The translations under genes and the position numbers were made by a program. A stretch of DNA of 64,000 nt from Gaiellasilicea sp963802765 (GTDB lineage Bacteria; Actinomycetota; Thermoleophilia; Gaiellales; Gaiellaceae): assembly GCA_963802765.1 (NCBI GenBank), contig CAWDJZ010000006.1, positions 124,001 through 188,000 on the forward strand, read 5' to 3'. The notes under the pieces were generated by a model, which saw only the letters and a program-made list of their open reading frames with translations, was not told the origin of the DNA and ran no database searches. Shown here piece by piece: positions 6,611 through 15,696 of the stretch (within the stretch, counting starts at the first letter, position 1; each line of letters begins with the position of its first letter).

Positions 6611-7836
6611 CTACCAGGCGACTGGGAGCGCGACCACACGCCGGAACCCGGGCGTCGGGCGCCAGGCGAGCTCCTCCGGCGGCACGGCGAGCCGCAGTCC
6701 GGGCAACCGCCTGAAGAGCGTTTCGAGGGCGATCTCGGCCTCGAGCCGTGCCAGCGGCGCTCCGAGGCAGTAGTGGCTGCCCCGGCCGAAGGCGAGGTGG
6801 CGGCTATGTCGTCGCGCCCGATGTCGAGCGTGTCCGGGTCGGGGAACCGTTCCGGGTCGCGGTCGGCTGCGTTCACGATCGCGATCACGAGGTCGCCTCG
6901 CTCGATTGTCTCGCCGCCGAGCTCGACGTCGGTCGCAGCCCAGCGATTGAGTGTCCGCTCGACAGGACCTTCGTAGCGCAGGACTTCTTCGATTGCGGCC
7001 GGAATCAGCGACGGATCCTCACGCACGCGCTCGAGCTGTTCCGGATGCGCGAGCAGGTTGAGGACCGCGTTCCCGATCAGGCCGACGGTCGTCTCGTGCC
7101 CGGCCACGATCAGGAGCACGACCGTGCCGAACACCTCGTTCTCGGAGAGCGCATCATCCTCGTCGCGCGCGGAGAGGAGCGCGCTGATCAGGTCGCCCCG
7201 GGGCTCAGCCCGCCGGGCCGCGAAGAGGTCGGTCAGGTAGGCGATGAACTCGCCCATGTGCTCGAAGAACCGGTCCAGCTCCTCCTGGCTGACCGCGGGG
7301 GTGATGATCGCGTCCGACCACTCCCTGAAGCGGTCGTGGTCGTCCGCGGGCACGCCGAGCAGCTCGGCGATGACCGTGATCGGCAGCGGAAACGCGTAGG
7401 CGGCCGAGAGATCCATCTCACCCTTCGACTCGACCGCGTCGAGCAGCTCGTCCGCGATCGCCTGGATGCGGGGCCGCAGCTGCTCGACGATCTTGGGCGT
7501 GAACGCCTTCGTGACGAGCCGTCGCAGCCGGCGGTGGTCGTCGCCGTCGCGGTTCAGCATGTGGTTCTCGATCGCCTCGAGCGCGAGCGGGAACTGCTCA
7601 CGCGCCTCGAGCTCCTCGGGCGTCAAGGCGAGTCGCGGATCGCGCACGAAGCGCTCGTCGTCCAGCAGCACCGCGGCGACGTCCTCGTAGCGGGTGGCGA
7701 ACCAGATCATCGTCTCGCCGTCGAGTCCCGGCTGGCGGACGACCGGGTCGTGCTCGCGCATCTCCGCGAAGACGCGGTACGGATCGGCGCGGAACGAGTC
7801 GTCGTAGAGCTCGTACTTGCCAGGAGTGGTGGCCAT
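6611..7836 (-). pseudogene. Cytochrome P450, interrupted by a frameshift before the haem motif
   Basis: A P450 monooxygenase of about 408 residues. In the first frame (ATG 7836) are the I-helix AGHETTVGLIGN, the EEVLRYEGPVERTL region (ExxR-like) and PDPDTLDIGRDDI. The haem-ligand motif FGRGSHYCLGAPLARLE and the remainder to the TAG at 6611-6613 are in a different frame. The switch falls near 6798-6806, where the length is short by one base modulo three. Without correction the protein would lack its haem cysteine. Either a one-base sequencing indel or a recent inactivating mutation explains this; the rest of the gene looks intact. truA diverges 21 bp away. Confidence 0.85.
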
Positions 7837-7857
7837 GGCGCACCTTAGACTCGCCCG

Positions 7858-8571
7858 ATGCCACTGCTCAAGCTGACGCTCGAGTACGACGGCACGGGCT
7901 TTCGCGGCTGGGCGCGCCAGCCGGGCGAGCGGACGGTCGAGGGGACGCTGCGCGAGGCGCTCGACACGGTGCTCCCCGGCTGGGAGGGGCTGGCGGTCGC
8001 GGGCCGTACCGACACCGGCGTGCACGCGACCGGGCAGGTGGCGAGCCTCGAAGCGGACGGCGGGCCGCCGCTCGAGCGGGTACCGGAGGCGCTGAACACG
8101 GTCCTGCCCGCCGACGTCGCGCTCGTCGCGGTCGAGTCGGCTCCGGAGGGCTTCCACGCCCGTTTCTCGGCCCGCTCACGCGCCTACCGCTACCGGGTCC
8201 TCCGACGGCGTGCACGCTCGCCGTTCGCCGAGCGCCGTGCGCTCTGGTGGCCGCGCCCGGTCGACCTCGACGCCCTCGCCGCCGCCGCCGAGCTCCTGCC
8301 CGGCGAGCACGACTTCACCGCGTTCACGCCGACCGAGACGCAGCACGACGTCTTCCTGCGCAACGTGCTCGCTGCCGAATGGGAAGACCACGGTGACGAG
8401 CTCCACTTCACGATCGTCGCCAACAGCTTCCTCCGGCACATGGTGCGCACGCTCGTCGGGACGATGCTCGATGGACGCGAGCTCGGCCCGCTGCTCGACG
8501 GGCGTCCCCGGAGCGACGCCGGTGCGACCGCGCCGCCGTGGGGCCTCTATCTCGAGCGCGTCGAGTACTAG
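7858..8571 (+). CDS. truA: tRNA pseudouridine(38-40) synthase TruA
   Basis: TruA (237 aa) converts uridines 38-40 of the tRNA anticodon arm to pseudouridine. The catalytic aspartate lies in AGRTDTGVHATGQV, and the family motifs YDGTGFRGWARQP, FHARFSARSRAYRYR and NSFLRHMVRTLVGTML are all present in order. The ATG at 7858 has no clear ribosome-binding site; a TAGACT hexamer ends only seven bases upstream, which suggests a leaderless or near-leaderless mRNA. It is not next to rplQ as in many actinobacteria, since three genes lie between. Confidence 0.95.
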   Translation: MPLLKLTLEYDGTGFRGWARQPGERTVEGTLREALDTVLPGWEGLAVAGRTDTGVHATGQVASLEADGGPPLERVPEALNTVLPADVALVAVESAPEGFHARFSARSRAYRYRVLRRRARSPFAERRALWWPRPVDLDALAAAAELLPGEHDFTAFTPTETQHDVFLRNVLAAEWEDHGDELHFTIVANSFLRHMVRTLVGTMLDGRELGPLLDGRPRSDAGATAPPWGLYLERVEY

Positions 8572-8595
8572 GGCTCAACATCTAGCATCGAGCCG

Positions 8596-9231
8596 ATGCG
8601 CTTCCCGGTCGTCCTCTTCGACTTCGACGGCACCGTGATCGACTCCGGCGCGATCATCATCGCGTCGATGCGGCACGCGACGAAGACCGTGCTCGGGCGC
8701 GAGATCCCGGACGAGGAGCTCGGCAGGGCCGTCGGAGGCTCCGGCCTCGTCGAGCAAATGCGGCTGATCGACCCGACGCGCGTCGACGAGCTCGTGACCT
8801 GCTACCGGGAGCACAACGAGCCCCTCCACTCCGAGCTGGCCGAGTGTGCGGGCATGAGCGACGTGCTGACGACGCTGAAGGAAGAGGGGCGACGCCTCGG
8901 CGTCGTGACCGCGAAGCGCCGGGAGACCGTACGGCTCGCCTTCTCGTACCTCCCGCTCGAGCGGTTCTTCGACGTCGTCGTCGGCTCGGACGACACGACG
9001 CGGCACAAGCCGGATCCCGCGCCGCTCGAGCATGCGCTCGACCTGCTCGGCGCCGAGCGCGACGACGCGGTCTACGTCGGCGACTCGCCGTTCGACGTCC
9101 GCGCCGCCAAGGCGGCCGGCGTTCACTCCGTCGCCGTCACCTGGGGTCGCATCCACCCGCGGGAGCGGCTCGAGGCCGAAGAGCCGGATACGGTCGTCGA
9201 CACCGCGGAGGAGCTCCTTGCCGTCCTCTGA
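8596..9231 (+). CDS. HAD-superfamily phosphatase (PpaX/phosphoglycolate phosphatase type)
   Basis: A 211-aa HAD hydrolase with motif I DFDGTVIDS at residues 9-17, motif II near VVTAKRR, motif III HKPDPAPL and motif IV VYVGDSPFDVRAA. A helical cap domain lies between motifs I and II (C1 type). This subgroup dephosphorylates pyrophosphate or phosphoglycolate; the substrate is not decidable here. The ATG at 8596 is 24 bp after truA. The 3' end overlaps the start of ligA by 14 bp, so the two are probably co-transcribed. Confidence 0.85.
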   Translation: MRFPVVLFDFDGTVIDSGAIIIASMRHATKTVLGREIPDEELGRAVGGSGLVEQMRLIDPTRVDELVTCYREHNEPLHSELAECAGMSDVLTTLKEEGRRLGVVTAKRRETVRLAFSYLPLERFFDVVVGSDDTTRHKPDPAPLEHALDLLGAERDDAVYVGDSPFDVRAAKAAGVHSVAVTWGRIHPRERLEAEEPDTVVDTAEELLAVL

Positions 9232-11218
9232 GAGCTCGCGCGCCGCCGAGCTGCGCGAGCTCCTGCACCACCACAACTACCGCTACCACGTCCTCGACGA
9301 TCCTGAGGTCCCCGACGCCGAGTACGACCGGCTCTTCGACGAGCTGAAGCAGCTCGAGGAGGAGCATCCCGAGCTCGCGACCGACGATTCGCCGACGCGG
9401 CGCGTCGGCGGGCCGCCGTCGGACAAGTTCACGAAGGTGGAGCACCTGGCGCCGATGGGCTCGCTGGAGAAGGTGACCACGGACGAAGGGTTGCTCAAAT
9501 GGGCCGACGACGTGCGCAAGCGGCTCGACTCGGACGAGCCCGTCGCCTACGTGATCGAGCCGAAGATCGACGGCTCGGCGATCTCGCTCGTGTACGAGAG
9601 TGGCCGGCTCGTGCGAGGGACGACGCGCGGGGACGGCCACCGCGGGGAGGACGTCACCGTCAACCTGCGCACCATCCGGTCGATCCCGCTGACTCTCCAG
9701 GGCCCGGCCCCGGATGTGATGGAGGTGCGCGGCGAGGTCTACTTCCCACTCTCCGGCTTCCGGCGCTTCAACGAGGAGCAGATCGCGGCCGGCAAGGCGC
9801 CAGCGCCGAACCCACGCAACGCGGCCGCCGGTTCGTTGCGCCAGCTCGACTCGCGGATCACAGCAGCGCGGCCACTGTCGGTCTGGGTCTACGGGACCGG
9901 GTACCGCGAGGGCGTCGCGCCGGAGACGCACTTCGAGACGCTCGCCTGGCTGCGCGAGCGCGGCTTCCGGACAAATCCGTTCGCCGAGCGGCTGGAGTCG
10001 ATCGAAGAGGTCGCGAAGGCCTGCGCGGGGTGGGAGCGCCGGCGCGCCGAGCTCGACTACGAGATCGACGGGATCGTCGTGAAGGTCGACTCGTTCGACC
10101 AGCAGGCGCGGCTCGGCGCCCTCCACGAGCGGCCCCGCTGGGCGCGCGCTTTCAAGTGGGCGCCGCTGACGGCCCAGACGAAGCTGGAGCAAATCTTGAT
10201 CCGCGTCGGCCGGACCGGGGCGCTCAACCCGTGGGCGGTGCTCGAGCCGGTCAACGTGGGCGGCGTCACGATCTCGCGCGCGACTCTGCACAACGAGGAG
10301 GACATCAACCGCAAGGAGATCCGCGAGGGCGACGTCGTGATCGTGCAGCGGGCCGGCGACGTGATCCCGCAGATCGTCGGGCCGGCCGGGCCGCACGCGA
10401 AGGGGACGAAGCCGTTCCGGATGCCCGAGCGCTGCCCGCTCTGCGACGCCGAGATCGTGAAGCCCGAAGGCGAGGTCATGCACCGCTGCCCCAACCGCGC
10501 GTGTCCCTCGCGCGGCCTGGAGACGCTGATCAACTGGGTCGCAGCTGCGATGGACATCGAGGGTGTCGGGGAGCAGTTCGTGCGGCGGCTCTGGAACGAG
10601 GGGCTGTTGCGCTCGATGCCCGATCTCTACCGGCTCACCGCCGCGCAGCTGCTCGAGCTCGACGGCTACGGCGAGATCTCGGCCCAGAACGCGGTCAATG
10701 CGATCGACCTCTCGAAGCGGCAACCGTTCTCGCGCGTCCTCTTCGGGCTCAACATCCCGGACGTGGGCTGGGTGACGGCCCGCAATCTCGCCCGCCACTT
10801 CGGTTCGGTCGACCGGCTCCTCGACGCGAGCCAGGAGGAGATCCAGGAGGTCGAGGGGATCGGTCCCGACCGCGCCGAGGCGATCGCCGAGTGGTTCTCG
10901 GACGAGCAGAACCGGACGCTCGTCGCGGAGCTGCGCGAGCTCGGCCTTCGCTTCGAGGTGGGCGAGGAGGAGAAGCCGATCGAGGGGCCCTTGACGGGCA
11001 GCCAGTACGTGATCACCGGCACGCTCGAGTCGTTCACGCGCGAGGAGGCGAAGGCTGCGCTCGAGGCGCTCGGGGCGAAGGTCTCGGACAACGTCTCGAA
11101 GAAGACGACCGGTGTGGTCGTCGGCGAGAGCCCCGGCTCCAAGGCGGCGAAGGCACAGAAGGCCGGCGTGCCCGTCCTCGGCGAGGACGACCTCAAGCAG
11201 CTGCTGGCCGCTCGCTAG
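9218..11218 (+). CDS. ligA: NAD+-dependent DNA ligase
   Basis: LigA (666 aa) seals nicks in replicating DNA using NAD+. The order of domains is Ia (HNYRYHVLDDPEVPDAEYD), adenylation domain with catalytic lysine in EPKIDG near residue 115, OB fold, a four-cysteine zinc finger (CPLC...CPNRAC) near residue 405, helix-hairpin-helix repeats, and a C-terminal BRCT domain (about 590-666). The start chosen is TTG at 9218 with GGAGG upstream inside the preceding HAD gene; upstream in-frame codons encode unrelated sequence. Its stop overlaps that of the convergent methyltransferase. Confidence 0.97.
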   Translation: MPSSESSRAAELRELLHHHNYRYHVLDDPEVPDAEYDRLFDELKQLEEEHPELATDDSPTRRVGGPPSDKFTKVEHLAPMGSLEKVTTDEGLLKWADDVRKRLDSDEPVAYVIEPKIDGSAISLVYESGRLVRGTTRGDGHRGEDVTVNLRTIRSIPLTLQGPAPDVMEVRGEVYFPLSGFRRFNEEQIAAGKAPAPNPRNAAAGSLRQLDSRITAARPLSVWVYGTGYREGVAPETHFETLAWLRERGFRTNPFAERLESIEEVAKACAGWERRRAELDYEIDGIVVKVDSFDQQARLGALHERPRWARAFKWAPLTAQTKLEQILIRVGRTGALNPWAVLEPVNVGGVTISRATLHNEEDINRKEIREGDVVIVQRAGDVIPQIVGPAGPHAKGTKPFRMPERCPLCDAEIVKPEGEVMHRCPNRACPSRGLETLINWVAAAMDIEGVGEQFVRRLWNEGLLRSMPDLYRLTAAQLLELDGYGEISAQNAVNAIDLSKRQPFSRVLFGLNIPDVGWVTARNLARHFGSVDRLLDASQEEIQEVEGIGPDRAEAIAEWFSDEQNRTLVAELRELGLRFEVGEEEKPIEGPLTGSQYVITGTLESFTREEAKAALEALGAKVSDNVSKKTTGVVVGESPGSKAAKAQKAGVPVLGEDDLKQLLAAR

Positions 11219-12045
11219 GGCCGCCAGATCACGAGCTCGATCTCGCGGCTGAGCTCGGTGAAGCGACCCTGCGGCGACGCGTCGTGGAGCAGGTCGCGCA
11301 GGTCGCGCTCGAACTCCGCGAGCCGCTCCCCGAAGAGGTGCGGCGCCGAGGACGACCGCGAGAAGACGGCTGCGACGACCTCGTCCGCCGATCGCTCGAG
11401 CACGCGCCCGGGCACCTGCACGCGGCTCGGACCGGCGAACTCCGCGGCCACCATCACCTCCTCCTCGCCTGCGGCGGTCCCGCGCGGAAGCGTGCCGCGG
11501 CCCGCTCGCCGGATCGGGCCGAGATAGTCGGCGACGAGTGACTCGATCCGCTCGTGCGGCGGCTCGGGAAACGGCCCGGCGTGGCCGCCGACACCACGGT
11601 GGGTCGTCGCGTGCACGTGCACCCACGCGCCTCCCGTTCGGAGCATCCCGCGAACCGTCCGCGCCACCGTGGGCTGATCCATCCAGTGGAACGACTGCGC
11701 GAACGTGGCCACGTCGAAGCGCCCGAGCCCATGCGGGAGCTGCTCGGCCCGAAGGTGCACCCAGACGACATGCGCGACACCCTCGTCCTCCGCGCGGCGC
11801 CGGGCCGCGGCGAGCATTCCCGCATCCGCGTCCACTCCGACGACCTCGGCGAACAGCGGCGCCAGGAGAAGGGACAGCGAGCCGGGCCCGCAGCCTACGT
11901 CGAGCAGCCGGCCGGTCCCGTCGAGGCCGAGCTCGTCACGGAGCGCCGACGCGAGCCCCGGCGGGTAGGGAAAGCGGCCGACGGCGTAGTAGGGTGCGCT
12001 GCCCTCGTAGAGCGTCTCGTCCCACTCCCACGAGCCGCCGGCCAT
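11215..12045 (-). CDS. Class I SAM-dependent methyltransferase
   Basis: A 276-aa Rossmann-fold methyltransferase. Motif I is LLDVGCGPGSLSLLLAP near residue 47, with the acidic ribose-binding residue in VVGVDADAGML, and later FDVATFAQSFHWMD, which resembles UbiE/type-11 methyltransferases. The acceptor substrate is unknown. Stop codons of this gene and ligA overlap (CTAG), and the start is four bases from the end of the next minus-strand gene, so it is probably in the same transcript as the carboxypeptidase upstream. Confidence 0.85.
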   Translation of the reverse strand: MAGGSWEWDETLYEGSAPYYAVGRFPYPPGLASALRDELGLDGTGRLLDVGCGPGSLSLLLAPLFAEVVGVDADAGMLAAARRRAEDEGVAHVVWVHLRAEQLPHGLGRFDVATFAQSFHWMDQPTVARTVRGMLRTGGAWVHVHATTHRGVGGHAGPFPEPPHERIESLVADYLGPIRRAGRGTLPRGTAAGEEEVMVAAEFAGPSRVQVPGRVLERSADEVVAAVFSRSSSAPHLFGERLAEFERDLRDLLHDASPQGRFTELSREIELVIWRP

Positions 12046-12049
12046 GACG

Positions 12050-13309
12050 TCATCCTGCTCCGGCCAGCGCGGTCGCGAACCGGTCCTGCGCGACGCGCGC
12101 CCAGTGCGTCGACACCGGGCTGCCGTTCTGCAGTACTGCGAAGACGTACCGGTCGCGAACGAAGCCCGACAGCGCCGAGGCCAGGCGGGTCGTACCGGTC
12201 TTCGCGATCACCTGCCCGCGCGCGGGCCGACGCTGCAGCCTGTGCTCGAGTGTCCCGTCGATCCCGGCGACGGCGAGGGAGTCGAGGAACGCGTCTCGGA
12301 GCTGGCCCGAGGCGAGCCCCGCCTCGAGCAGCGCCACGACGGCCGTTGCCGTGAGGCGGTCGAGGCGGGAGAGGCCAGAGCCGTCCGCGAACCGCACGCC
12401 CGCGAGCGGGATCTCTGCGGCGGCCAGTGCGTCGCGCATCACGCGGGCGCCGGCGGCCGTCGAACCCTGCCCGAGCTGGACCGCGCCGAGCTGCTTCACG
12501 ATCATCTCGGCGGTGAAGTTGTCGCTCTCCCGTCCCATGAAGCGCACGATCTCGGCCAGCGGCTCGGAGACGTCCCTGGCCAGCGGGAGCCCGGCTGTGG
12601 TGAGCGTGCCGGTGTGCGTACGACCGGCTACCCGCACTCCGGCCCGGTCGAGCGCCTGCCGTAGCAGCGACCCGGCCGCAAGCGCGGGGCTGTCCGACGT
12701 GCGGCCGCGATACCAGCCGCGGTCGACCACGAGCGCCGAGAGCGGCGGCGACTCGTTGATGTAGAACCTCGCCCTCCAGCCCGGCGCCGTCCGGCGCGAG
12801 TCGAACCACGACTCGTCGGCGATCACAGCCCCGTCGACCCGCCGGATTCCCCACGCGGAGACATCGGCCGCGAGGGCTGCGAGATCCTCCGGCTCCAGTG
12901 TCGGGTCGCCGTAGCCCCGCAGCCAGAGGTCGCCATGCCAGACGTCGCCGACGAGCGTGCCGGTGCCGACGACCTCGGTGTGGAACCGGTAGCCCGGACC
13001 GAGCAGCGCCAGCGCCGTGTAGGCCACCGGCAGCTTCTGATTCGAGGCCGGGACGAGCGCGAGCTCCGGGTTGCGCGAGTAGACGACCGTTCCGGTCCGG
13101 ATGTCCACCGCGAGCGCGGCCGTCTGCGCCGGATCGACGTTCGGCACCCGCAGCGCCCGCTCGAGCCGAACCGCGAGCGTCCCGCCGGCAGCTCCGGCCG
13201 GGGGGACGAGAGCGACCAGCACCACGACGACGGCCGCGAGCGATGGGCCTAGCCGCCATTGAAGATAGGCCCGGCGGCCCTTGTGACCTGGATTGGCGCG
13301 GCGGAGAAT
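12050..13309 (-). CDS. dacB: D-alanyl-D-alanine carboxypeptidase/endopeptidase, PBP4 (S13) family
   Basis: A secreted penicillin-binding protein of the S13 family that trims or hydrolyses peptidoglycan cross-links. The catalytic SxxK is SNQKLP, the second motif is ESDNFTAEM (SxN) and the third is KTGT. A hydrophobic signal segment (SLAAVVVVLVALVPPAGAA) precedes the mature part. The start is unclear: no in-frame ATG, GTG or TTG lies just before the signal peptide. An ATT at 13309 is a possible rare start. An ATG at 13259 would work if a one-base insertion lies in the next few codons. A longer in-frame reading to 13633 would overlap a plausible divergent gene and is disfavoured. Confidence 0.85.
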   Translation of the reverse strand: MLRRANPGHKGRRAYLQWRLGPSLAAVVVVLVALVPPAGAAGGTLAVRLERALRVPNVDPAQTAALAVDIRTGTVVYSRNPELALVPASNQKLPVAYTALALLGPGYRFHTEVVGTGTLVGDVWHGDLWLRGYGDPTLEPEDLAALAADVSAWGIRRVDGAVIADESWFDSRRTAPGWRARFYINESPPLSALVVDRGWYRGRTSDSPALAAGSLLRQALDRAGVRVAGRTHTGTLTTAGLPLARDVSEPLAEIVRFMGRESDNFTAEMIVKQLGAVQLGQGSTAAGARVMRDALAAAEIPLAGVRFADGSGLSRLDRLTATAVVALLEAGLASGQLRDAFLDSLAVAGIDGTLEHRLQRRPARGQVIAKTGTTRLASALSGFVRDRYVFAVLQNGSPVSTHWARVAQDRFATALAGAG

Positions 13310-13318
13310 CGAGACGCC

Positions 13319-13627
13319 GTGAATGAAAGCCTCTCCGGAGTGCTGACCGAGATCCGGTCGCTCCTCGACCTGCCCGCGGACGCGGAGCAGCCGCCCCGCG
13401 CGGTCGTCGAGGACGCCCTGACGAGCGGGTACGCACACGCCCTCGCACTCGAGGGCGAGCAGCTTCGGGCGGAGGGACACCTGCGGTCGATTCTGCGCGA
13501 TCGGTCGGGCAGCAGGCGTCTCCGCGAGGAGCGGATCGACCAGGTGACCGGGCGCCTGGCCGAGCTCGACCAGCAGCTGGCAGGGCTCCGCGCCCTCCTC
13601 TCCTCGCTGCGTAGTCAGGCTCTCTGA
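13319..13627 (+). CDS. Small helical protein of unknown function
   Basis: A 102-aa, strongly charged, predicted all-helical protein beginning at a GTG (NESLSGVLTEIRSLLDLP...) with a run of heptad-like leucines towards the C-terminus (ERIDQVTGRLAELDQQLAGL). No catalytic motif is visible. It lies divergently from dacB, and its codon pattern (G/C third positions) looks coding. I do not recognise a family. The alternative that this strand is only the shadow of a longer dacB is less likely, because dacB homology ends before it. Confidence 0.6.
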   Translation: MNESLSGVLTEIRSLLDLPADAEQPPRAVVEDALTSGYAHALALEGEQLRAEGHLRSILRDRSGSRRLREERIDQVTGRLAELDQQLAGLRALLSSLRSQAL

Positions 13628-13746
13628 GGTCATCTGAGTAGAACTTGGGCCGCGGTGGTAGCCGACAGAAAGTCTGGAGATACGGGCCGTCGGCTGGAGC
13701 GCCGCGAGCGACCGAGGCGGCGAGCCGCTGCGCCGGCGGAGCGCGG
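13628..13746. other. Intergenic region between two convergent genes, no feature assigned
   Basis: About 119 bp separates the small helical protein from the response regulator. An imperfect pairing CCGAC...GTCGG (around 13672-13705) could form a hairpin, but I see no T-run, no known riboswitch consensus and no repeat shared with other gaps of the window. Confidence 0.3.
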
Positions 13747-14427
13747 CTAGACGATGCCCGACCTGACGGCGTAGACCGCCGCCTGGATCCGGTTCTCGAT
13801 CTGGAGCTTCATCAGGATGTTCGAGATGTGATTCTTGACCGTCTTCGGGCTGATGTGCAGCTCACCGGCGATCATCGCGTTGTCCTTGCCGTTCGCGATC
13901 AGCTTCAGCACCTCGATCTCGCGGTCCGAGAGCTCGGCTCGGATCGTCTCGGCGGCTTCCGGCGCGACGGTAGTGGCGCGCACGTGCTGCAGCACCTTCC
14001 CGGCGATGTGCGGTGAGATCAGCGACTCTCCGACCGCAGCCGACTCGAGGCCCTTCATCAGATCCTGGATCGACGCGTCCTTGAGCAGGTAGCCGCACGC
14101 GCCGGCGAGAATCGCGTCCATCACGTCCTGCTCCTGGTCGGAGATCGTGAGCACGACCACGCGCGTCAGCGGGGCGTCACGGCTGATGTAGCGGGTCGCC
14201 TCGACGCCGGACATCCCCGGCATGTTCAGGTCCATGATGACCACGTCCGGAGCTGTCTCGCGCACGTGCTGCAGCGCTTCGGAGCCCGTCGCGGCCTCGC
14301 CGACGATCTGCACTCCCTGTTCCTCGAGCAGGTTCCTGAGACCGGTGCGGAAGAGGTCGTGGTCGTCGACGATCAGCACGCGGAGGACGTGCTCGCCGGT
14401 CCCCCCGGACGGTGCGATCTCGGTCAA
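13747..14427 (-). CDS. Response regulator, NarL/LuxR type
   Basis: A 226-aa two-domain response regulator. The receiver domain shows the acidic pair in LIVDDHDL, the phospho-acceptor aspartate in VVIMDLNMPGMSG, the switch threonine in VVLTISD and the lysine in LLKDAS. The C-terminal LuxR-type HTH (LSDREIEVLKLIANGKDNAM, KTVKNHISNILMKL) binds DNA. No histidine kinase is adjacent, so the partner is encoded elsewhere. The ATG at 14427 is downstream of the 3D-domain gene, transcribed the same way, with a 57-bp gap. Confidence 0.92.
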   Translation of the reverse strand: MTEIAPSGGTGEHVLRVLIVDDHDLFRTGLRNLLEEQGVQIVGEAATGSEALQHVRETAPDVVIMDLNMPGMSGVEATRYISRDAPLTRVVVLTISDQEQDVMDAILAGACGYLLKDASIQDLMKGLESAAVGESLISPHIAGKVLQHVRATTVAPEAAETIRAELSDREIEVLKLIANGKDNAMIAGELHISPKTVKNHISNILMKLQIENRIQAAVYAVRSGIV

Positions 14428-14484
14428 GCGCTGCCTCCTCGGCTGTGGCGGTGGCGCAGTTTACTCGAGTATTCGTACCGAAAC

Positions 14485-15529
14485 TCAGCCGAGCGTGATC
14501 GTGACCGTCCGCCGTCCCCAGGCGAGCGCCTCTTCGTGGGTCGGGAACCAGAGGTCGATCACGCTCCCTTGCACCGATCCGCCCGTGTCGGCTGCGATCG
14601 CCGTGCCGTAGCCCGGGATCGTGATCCTCGTACCGAGAGGGATCACCGAGGGATCGACGGCGACGACGCCCGGGGAGGTCTCGACGCCGGTCGACGTCTG
14701 TCCCTCCAACGTGTAGCCCGTCGAGCTGACGGTGAGCGTCCGGCCGCCGAGCGCGTCGACCATCCCGGTCGATGCGGGCTCGACCGGGGCGGCGGCGACC
14801 GGCGCATCCGAGGCCGCGAGCGTCTGCGTGCGCCGGCCCGCCTGTCGCGCCGTGGCCTCGATCGCCGCGACCCTGGCGGCGTTCATGCTCTGCTGTCGGC
14901 GGAGCTCCGCGACGAAGGCCCTGCGGGACGCGCCCGCTGCCGAAAGCTCGGCGGCGCGTGCCTCGGCCGCGGCCGCGAGCTGCTCCAGCTCGGCGTCGCG
15001 CGCGGCGAGCCGTTCGGACAGAGCTCCAAGCCGCGTGCGCGCCTCACGCGCCTGTTCGATGATGCTCGAGCTCTCGTCGGCGGCGCGGCTGAGGCCGTCG
15101 AGGGCGGCGAGTGCTGCGTCGATCGAGTCGGCGCCGAGCAGGATTGCCAGCGGATCGCCCTGATCCGGCTGCTCGTAGAGGGCGCGGACGAGCTCCGAGA
15201 GCCGGCGCTCAGTGCTCCGTACGGCCTTGCGCGCGATCCGCAGCTGCGTCTGCGCCAGCGTGCGCTCGCGCGCCACCGCAGACCTCCGTGCCTGCCAGCG
15301 TGTCGAGCGCGGCGAGCGCGCGGCCGAGCTCGGCCTCGAGCGCGTACAGCTCCAGCGTCGCCGCCTTCGCGCGCGCCTCGAGTGAGTGGCCGTCGGACCG
15401 CAGCGCGGCTGCCTGCGAGCGAAGCCCGGACACGTCTGCCGCAAGAGCGACGGGAACGAGCGCAACCAGCAGAAAACCGATCATGGCGGCCGCGACTCGT
15501 GCCGCATGCCTCGTCGAAAAGCTCGCCAC
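14485..15529 (-). pseudogene. Secreted coiled-coil protein with C-terminal 3D domain, one-base frameshift
   Basis: A peptidoglycan-related exported protein. The N-terminal frame (ATG 15529) has a signal segment (MIGFLLVALVPVALAAD) and a coiled coil up to LAALDTLAGTE. The rest (ARERTLAQTQLRIARKAVRS onward) continues in another frame to the TGA at 14485, with a switch near 15285-15295 and one base too many overall. The C-terminal 3D domain (VDPSVIPLGTRITIPGYGTA, AADTGGSVQGSVIDLW) carries the aspartates typical of MltA/YocH-like lytic transglycosylases. The coiled coil resembles that of the divergent NlpC/P60 protein. Either a sequencing indel or true inactivation. Confidence 0.8.
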
Positions 15530-15696
15530 GAGGCGGGGGACCGTAGCAACTTGTGCGCGCTCGAGCGTCGGTTCGACTTATTCCTTTTATTGGCTCATTT
15601 GGGTGCTGCAGGCATCCGCGAAGGCTGCTAGGGTGCGCGACTTGTGACTGACCTGGCCCCCACCAGGTCGCCACGCGTGTTCGAGCGGAAGGTCGA
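15530..15696. promoter_or_regulatory. Divergent promoter region of two cell-wall hydrolase genes
   Basis: The 167-bp gap between the 3D-domain gene and the NlpC/P60 gene contains an unusually AT-rich stretch (about 15575-15605), suitable for divergent promoters. A short hairpin GACCTGG/CCAGGTC lies near 15651-15671, just upstream of the TTG start of the NlpC gene. I looked for a c-di-AMP riboswitch, which often controls such genes in actinobacteria, and found no match. Confidence 0.4.

Noticed and set aside
9137..11626. Minus-strand frame of 829 codons over ligA
   Set aside because: Shadow of ligA; the sequence is low-complexity and unlike any family.
13310..13633. N-terminal extension of the carboxypeptidase to 13633
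   Set aside because: It would place about 110 non-conserved residues before the signal peptide and overlap a plausible divergent gene.
15530..15696. c-di-AMP (ydaO-type) riboswitch before the NlpC/P60 gene
   Set aside because: The leader is too short and the conserved riboswitch segments are not found.
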